A DNA stretch of 64,000 nucleotides from Siphonodentalium dalli (Eukaryota > Mollusca > Scaphopoda > Gadilida > Siphonodentaliidae): positions 133,879,282-133,943,281 of the forward strand of contig CP136062.1 of NCBI GenBank assembly GCA_032622095.1, read 5' to 3'. Below the pieces are notes generated by a model. The model saw only the letters and a list, made by a program, of their open reading frames with translations, was not told the origin of the DNA and did no database searches. The position numbers and the translations under genes were made by a program. Positions 15,901 through 24,900 of the stretch are shown here, in pieces (the first letter of the stretch is position 1; the number at the start of each line of letters is the position of its first letter).

Positions 15901-18900
15901 ATTGTACCTCATTCATACCTAGGGCCCTGCAAATATTTGAGATTTGAATCAATGATGATATTGTCGGTGTGATTCGGTGTTGATCCTTTTATTCAAATAT
16001 CCAATGTGCCCTCATCAGACACATTGTTTTCAAATTTTGCACAGAATTATGATATATAGGAATTATGTATGCCTGCTACTTGTAGCAACCAGATGGTAAA
16101 GTTAAATTGTCAAGATGTGTTCACTCAGGTAACATAAAAAGTGCCCACTGCCACACAAGATACAAATTACATGTACCAAAGGCTGGGACAGTAATTGATG
16201 ATCAGTCTAAACTGCATGGTATTAGTATCTGCATTGTTAACTGTTATCAGGTATATGTGCCATGTTTTTTTCTCTTTAGGCTAGTCTGAAAACCTAACAA
16301 CTAAATGCTTATGTCATGTCAATATGACCAGAGGTACTCCATTGTTGATTCCACAATGATCTCACATTGGCATAATCCCGTTCAAAAGAGTGAAATCCTG
16401 TGTTTGATTGCATAGTTAATTTAGTTTAACAACTAAGACTTTGTAATCGATAACAACTAGGTGTGACTGTCCCAATGGGACTAAGGATACCCCCCCCCTG
16501 TTTTTAAAATACTAAGATGTTTCACATGTCAGTAAACATTTAGTTAACATAATAAAATAACAGTTCCCATTGCAGGTGCACAAACCTACCCGTAATCTTA
16601 AACCTATTGACCGAAAAATGTAGGAATAAAAGCTCAGACAAAATTATGCATTTTGCAAAAATGTTCTAAGTCGAAAAAGGGGAATAACTCCACAAAAAAA
16701 GTCGGACAGACATCATAATCGCAGGTGCACAGGTTCTCATTGTACTAAATATCAGTGCCAAGATTAAAAAACATTGACCTAAAAATGTAGAAATAAAAGC
16801 TCAGACAAAATTAGGCATGTTGCAAAAAAATGTCTAAGTCAAAAAAGGGGAATAACTCCATGATAACTCCACCAAAAAATGCCGGACAGACGTCATAATC
16901 GCAGGTGCACAGGTTCCCATGGTACTAAATGTCTGTGCCAAGTTAAAAAACAATTTACCTAGAAATGTAGGAATAAAAGCTCGGACAAAATTATACATGT
17001 TGCAAAAAAATTCTAAGTCGAAAAAGGGGGAATAACTCCAACAACGTCATAATCGCAGGTGCACAGGTTCCCATGGTGGTTGATGCCTGTGCCAAGTTTC
17101 ACGGAAATTGATAAAAAAACAGCTGAGAAAAACTCAGGACAAATTTGTGTCCACGGACGGACGACGGACGAGCTGACTCCAGTATACCCCCCCCCCCCTA
17201 ACTTCGTTGCGGGGGGTATAATTATCACCTTTCTTCAGGTTATGTTGCTGATAAAAGCGTGAGGCAGGAACAAAAAGACAGTTTTAAAGATGAATACCTA
17301 CCGGTATCTATATATTATTATATCTATACATGTATATCTCTTTGTACTGTTATTAACAGCAGGTGCATCTGTGCAGATGAGCGGAAAAGTTGAGTGAAGA
17401 GTTGACAAGTTTGTCAAGTTAAAAGAATATGTACAGATAAAGGCATGTTAAAAAACATAGGTTGCTGGTGGGTTTATAGTTGAAGCTGATAAGCACTCCT
17501 CCTAAAAGGGTCAGGATCAGAGAGCTTGATCAGATTAGATGATGAGTTGTTTCTAAAATATAGCTGTTCTTGGTAAGAATGAATATCTAAAGTACACGTT
17601 GTTTGGCCCATTGTTAATTCAACGATAAGTGTTAGCGTTGCTACATTTGCTATGTCTGAGTGGTGTCTGGAGGTAATCTGGAATAGTGATTTCTACAAAT
17701 TGGTAATATGGACTATTTTACTGAAGAGAAACCATCTTGAGATGGTTCTTCTGTCCTCAAGGGCTTTCAGTTTTAATTCTTCCCTCATTTATCACAGACT
17801 TGAAAATCCTGAATAGTCATTAAAAATCCAACTGATGGCCCAGTTTTGTATTCATCCAATTTTAATAATGTTTTCTAAAGTATGAGGGGACCAGATTGCA
17901 GCAGCATACCCTAAGTTTGTTTCTAACCATGGCCTGATAAGCTGCTTTCTTGAGAGACTTATTTTATGTTTTAATATTCCTTTTTAGGAAGCCCTGGGTC
18001 TGATTTGCACTTGAAGTTGTTTGTTGTACATACATGTATGTGAAAATTGAATGAAAGATTGCTTGTGAGGTCAATTCCCAAATATCATGCATTACTAATG
18101 TGATCAAGTACTTGAGAGTGAAGTAATAACTGACCTATTAGTATCCTAAAATTGTCGAAACGAAGGCTGCGGGACAGCTGTAAATTTAGCATCCATAGTT
18201 ACTGTACTTAAAATCTATGCTGAGCCATATCTTTGGAATAGGTCCCATCACGTATGTATTATTTTCCACAGAAATGTTAGGCGTAATCAAATTTCAGTAC
18301 TTTAGCTTCAAGGTACAAGAGTTATGCCCCTTGGTTTGCGCACACAAAACACTTAATTTTACCCAATTTTGTAATCAGATTCACTCTTATCAACACAAAA
18401 ACAGACCATGACAGAGCGAATGTCAGTAATAAGATTTTTCCACCTGATAGAGCTATGTTAGAGCTGAGAAATATTTAAAATAGAAAAAAAGTTATCGTAG
18501 CAATTTAAAAATATTCAGGGAACAGAATTCAGGGGAGAGAAATTGGGCTATTTTCCAATTGAACCATCAAAAACACAGAGTTGGTCTTCACTGATACTAA
18601 AATCATGTTACGAATCCAAATTTTTTACTTTTTTGTGAACTTCCCCAGTTTTGTGAAATAATTAAACCTTCAAACCAGTACCGGCAATGTCACATATAAC
18701 ACAGGCTACATTGAATGTTTTACTCCCAAGATAATGATTTTTCTATTTTTCAGACCCCCTACAACCAGATAAATCAACTACAGTGATACATGTACCTTTA
18801 GGGCTGCAGCGATTCAGACCTTCACGATGCGAAGCAAACCACGATTTTACTATCACAATGCGATGCGCATCACAATGAAAATTTGAGGCAACTGACTGCT

Positions 18901-21900
18901 GTGAAAACTAGATGAACCACTTAATTATTTTTAGTATATATATTCTCATTGGTGTTCACCTCAGCGTATTCATTGAAGTAAATAACAAAACTTAAGTAAA
19001 ATGACAAAAATGCATGGCCAGATATTACTAGTAGAAGTAGACAAGTATAATAACTAACAGTCCCCAGATCTGCAAAGATGGGAAGTTTTGAGTGGAAAAG
19101 TTTGATAATGATTAGACTATTGATAATGCTGCATACATGAATTGTTTTTGCATCGCATCGCACACTCCCAATATGATGCATAGCAATGTGAACTTTAAAA
19201 CGCGATGCATCGGAATTGCAATGAATCGTGGCAGCCCTAGCAACCTTATTGTAAACACCGAGTCTATTTTTAGCTTTTTTATCAGTGTTGATATATAGAG
19301 TATGGTTGTTCGCCTCGTCACTATGCATATTACCACAACCATATCATAGCTAAAATAAATGCGTAATATATTCCGAGCTGAATCATTTGATATATACAGG
19401 TATACCTAATACTTGTTTGTAAGTAGCCATTGAGCATCATCTCCCGATCCGACGGTGTGTACGGCCTAATTTCATCCCTGGTCATGACATGACGAGAGGA
19501 GCGGAGGTACAAAATTTGCCCAGTACATTGTTTTTCAAATTTTGTCTGAGATTCTTTTGCTTCTGGAACCATTCTCAGAGCACTGATCATAGCATCGATG
19601 GTTGATTCGTGATACTCATGGTACTGGGGATGCAGATGGTGACACAAAGTCTGACCGATACTAGCCAGATTCAAACCATTGACCGTATGCTGGCATATTC
19701 GTTGAAATCTAAATTGTAAACAACCTAAAGAAATTTTTTCGTGAAGCACTCGCATTCATCCATAGTGAATTTTAATTAATTGGTATCTTGATGTTATAAA
19801 AAACAGCCACTTAGATTGAAGTTGAATGAATTATAATTACCGGTACAGTACTAGGTTGTGCAATAGCTCGGCTAAGCTTCACTTTAGTACCAAGTTGCTT
19901 ATGCGCAAAGCTTTTTCATTGCAAAAAAAAACAACTCAATTCTACAGCTTTCCTGCAGCTTTGATTTCGACAATTTTAGGGTAGGTCAGTAGGTTGAGTA
20001 ACTGTTGTTGGCCAATTAATGAAGCATCGAGTTTCCGTTGAGTGGCAGGTTAATATATTTTGTTGGTGTCAATATCAAGCATTCGTTAGACAACAAAAAC
20101 GAGCCCTCTATATGTGCCATATTCTTCCGAGATGTGAACTGAACTGAAGTGATTTTTATTGATAAACCAAAGTATGCATATTATACATCTAGTCACAACT
20201 AGGCTCTGTAGAAGGCATGGCTTATGGGCCAGAGCCCTATAATAGCATGATAAATACAATAATGAATATGAAAGTGTCAATGACACTGTAGCTCAACTTG
20301 GAAAGGGAATAATTTAATGTATTACAGTCAATGGAGCGATTAGGAATGTGGAAAGTTGAATGTCTAATACTAGTTTATAGACATGAAGAGAAAAGTAAAA
20401 TCCAAGATGGCTGCTGGCGGCCATATTTTCCGCCGAATGACCCCAAAATGAGTCGTTCCCATCTACACGTCATCGTTAACATCCATGACAAATTTTATGA
20501 CGATCAGACTAAAGGTACGCCCTGTAGCCCATGCTAAAGAATTTAGTCATACAAAGAGTAAAATCCAAGATGGCTGCTGGCGGCCATGTTTTTTAGCCGA
20601 ATGACCCAAAAATGACTCGTTCCCATCTACATGTCATTATTAACATTCATGACAAATTTTATGATGATCAGACTAAAGGTAAGACATGTAGCCCATGCTA
20701 AAGGATTTAGTCCATAACATCCATGACAAATTTCATGATGATCAGACGAACAGTACGACCTGTGGCCCATGCTAATGGATTAAATTTTGAAATCCAAGAT
20801 GGCTGCTGGCGGCCATGTTTTTTGTCCGAATGACCCCAAAATGACTCATTCCCATTTACATTCCAATTTCAACAGCCATGACAAATTTTATGATAATCAG
20901 ACTAAAGGTACGACCTGTAGCCCGTGCTAAAGGATTTAGTGATACAAAGAGTAAAATCCAAGATGGCTGCTGGCGGCCATGTTTTTTTACCGAATGACCC
21001 CAAAATGACTCGTTCCCATCTACATGTCATTATTAACATTCATGACAAATTTTATGATGATCAGACTAAAGGTACGACCTGTAGCCCGTGCTAAAGGATT
21101 TAGTCATACAAAGAGTAAAATCCAAGATGGCTGCTGGCGGCCATGTTTTTCGGACGAATGACCCCAAAATGACTCGTTTCCCATCTACATGTCATAATTA
21201 ACATTCAAGACAAATTTTATGATGATCAGACTAAAGGTACAACCTGTAGCCCATGCTAAAGGATTTAGTCATACAAAGAGTAAAATCCAAGATGGCTGCT
21301 GGCGACCATGTTTTTTGGCCGAATGACCCCAAAATTACTCGTTCCCATCTACATGACATTCTTAACATCCATGACAAATTTTATGATGATCAGACTAAAG
21401 GTACAACCTGCAGCCCGTGCTAAAGGATTTAGTCATACAAAGAGTAAAATCCAAGATGGCTACTGGCGGCCAAGTTTTTTGGCCGAATGACCCAAAAATT
21501 ACTCGTTCCCATCTACATGTCAATATTATCATCCATAACAAATTTCATGATGATCAGACGAACAGTACGACCTGTGGCCCGTGCTAATGGATTAAATTTT
21601 GAAATCCAAGATGGCCACTGGCGGCCATGTTTTTTGTCCGAATGACCCCAAAATGACTCGTTCCCATCTACATTCCAATTTCGACAGCCATGACAAATTT
21701 TATGATGATCAGACTAAAGGTACAACCTGTAGCCCGTGCTAAAGGATTTAGTCATACAAAGAGTAAAATCCAAGATGGCTGCTGGCGGCCATGTTTTTTG
21801 GCCAAATGACCCCAAAATGACTCGTTCCCATCTACATGTCATTATTAACATTCTTGACAAATTTTATGATGATAAGACTAAAAGTAGGACCTGTAGCCCG

Positions 21901-24900
21901 TGCTAAAGGATTTAGTCATACAAAGAGTAAAATCCAAGATGGCTGCTGGCGACCATGTTTTTTGGCCGAATGACCCCAAAATTACTCGTTCACATCTACA
22001 TGTCATTGTTAATATCCATGACAAATTTTATGATGATCAGACTAAAGGTACGACCTGCAGCCCGTGCTAAAGAATTTAGTCATACAAAGAGTAAAATCCA
22101 AGATGGCGGCCATGTTTTTTGGCCGAATGACCCCAAAATTACTCGTTCCCATCTACATGTCAATATTAACATCCATGACAAATTTCATGATGATCAGACG
22201 AACAGTACGACCTGTGGCCCGTGCTAATGGATTAAATTTTGAAATCCAAGATGGCCACTGGCGGCCATGTTTTTTGTCCGAATGACCCCAAAATGACTCG
22301 TTTCCATCTACATTCCAATTTCAACAGCCATGACAAATTTCATGATGATCAGAGTAAAGGTACGACCTGTAGCCCGTGCTAAAGGATTTAGTCATACAAA
22401 GAGTAAAATCCAAGATGGCTGCTGGCGGCCATGTTTTTTGCTCGAATGACCCAAAAATGACTCGTTTCCCATCTACATGTCATTGTTAACCCTTTGAACC
22501 CCAGCGGCCAGAATACCGGCCGCTGCGTGAACCTCCATATACCCTAGCGGCCGGTATACCGGCCGCTGAACCGGCCATTATAACGACGGCCACGTGTTTA
22601 TAGTTTATAGCTATGCGATTCAATAACAAATCGACGTCTAAAATCTAGTTATATATATCAAATATAAAAAGCCTGTTCAAATTATATTTATATGGTGAAC
22701 GGCCTCGATCGCATATCAAGTTGATTTCTTCGCGCATGCGCAGAGCAGCGAAATGCGAAATAAATGGTTTATAGCGTACTTATGCACGACATACCCACTA
22801 ATATATGTTTAAATGGCCCCATAGACATCGGCGGTGGTCAGGGTGTGTATATGGAATGTCTACCCGCTATAGTATCGGGTAGGAATATATGCGCATGCGC
22901 AGAACATAGGTTGTAAATGACAAAAACATGCGTTTTAAGCGAAATGTGGTGTTATATATAGGACATATAGCTGCATCATAATTGCAGTTTCTTGCTAATG
23001 CCGGGTAGTTGTCTGGTAACCGTTACTAAGGAGAGATTGGGTGGCAAAGTGTCCTTATATTTTAATGATCATAGAATGGTCCACGCATAACATACATATG
23101 TATGCACAGTTTCAAACAGGTGCCACCATTGAATATATACAGCATTATGCGACTAGATATTGTATAAATTAAGGGAACACTACCACTTAATGGTTAGTGC
23201 AGTGGTGTCATCCGTTCATTTGTGGTACTTGATTAGCAACCGTTACTACCTTAACTAATTAATTTCATTCGATCTCTCTTAAATTCTTGTCGGATATATC
23301 TCAAATTTCACATTAGGGTATTATCGTCATCAAAAACGCAATCACTGGCATTGAGTTATGACATACCATGCTATAATTGCTTTTTCCAGTCAATTCGGAG
23401 TAGTTGACTAGCAACCGTTACCAAAACGCTGCCGCATGGCAAAGTCTTCCGATTTTATAATGATCAGTGATCAATGGGGGGACCTGTAAGTTTCATACCT
23501 GTGTCACAAATTAAACATAACCAACATCATCCAACAAGACACTATAAAATTTAAAGGAAAATCCCACGAGGAGCCCAGGGTCAGGGTGTCGGTCGTGGTA
23601 GGGCGTCAGGGTTCAAAGGGTTAACATCCATGACACATTTTATGATGATCTGACCAAAGGTACGACCTGTAGCCCATGTCAAAGGATTTAGTCATGCAAA
23701 GAGTAAAATCTAAGATGACTGCCGGTGGCCATCTTTTTCGGCCGAATGACCCCAAAATTACTCGTTCCCATCTACATGTCAATATTAACATCCATGACGA
23801 ATTTTATGACAATAGGATGAACAGTACGGCCTGTAGCCCGTGCTAATGGATTGAATTTTGAAATAAAAGATGGCCACTGGCGGCCATGTTTTTATTCCGA
23901 CTGACCCCAAAATGACTCGTTCCCATCTACATGTCAATGTCAACATCCATGACAAATTTCATAATAATCGGACTAAAGGTACGAACTGTAGCCCGTGCTA
24001 AAGGAAAGTGTTGACGCATCACACACGCACACACACACGGACGATGGATATCAAGCCATGGCAATAGCTCAAACTTTACAAAGTAAAGTTGAGCTAATAA
24101 ACTAAGTGCAGGTAGGTGCATGGATTAGGGAGAGTTGGGGTGGGGGGGGGGGGGTGGGGGGGTGGGGATGCAAGATTATATGGTGTGCATCATGTTGGGT
24201 GATGCTCACAAAGTATATACATTAAGTTAAATCCAAGAACAATTTAATATGTATGTGAATGTCTAAGGATGTGGCTGTACAATCAGTGGACCTCATTTAG
24301 GTTGAGATATGTGAGAGTTTAGATTATGCTTTCAGATTTAAATTATTATTATTAGAGTAGGCCATTAATATGGCTGAATTTATTGTACTCGTTTTCTTAT
24401 AAAGTACGGTAATCCTTTAAATATTTAAGGTATTCTGGGCTACTAATTTTAATGCGTAGAGTGCAGTCTGCGGGGAGGCTATTCCATAATTCTCGGGCTT
24501 TGTTTGAGATTGAACTTTTTGAGTTTTTAGTCCTTTTGAATTCATGATAAAGATTACCTTTTGTTTTTGCGCGGGTATAATAGCTATGGATATCTTCAAT
24601 ATGTGTGAATAATTTTGATAATGAATCCGGTAGTACATGCATATGATAATCATGTAGTATTCTAATGAGCTGCATGTTACCAATATCATAAAATATTAGT
24701 AGTCCGATTAGTTTACAATAAGTCAAAATATCACTTGTATCATTTGAGATAATTTTGAGGGCATTCTTCTGTAGTTTTCTGATTTTGGTTAGGTTCTTTT
24801 TGGTAGTCGAGCTCCATATTGCGTTACAATAGGTCAAGTAGTGGATAATTATATAGTGATATTAAAGTACAAGGTTTTCAATGTTTTTGCAGGAACAAAT

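Noticed and set aside
21308-22285. Repeated plus-strand frames starting MFFGRMTPK
   Set aside because: The same non-coding 163-bp unit read repeatedly. Frames are short, break at unit variants and have no codon bias or homologs known to me.
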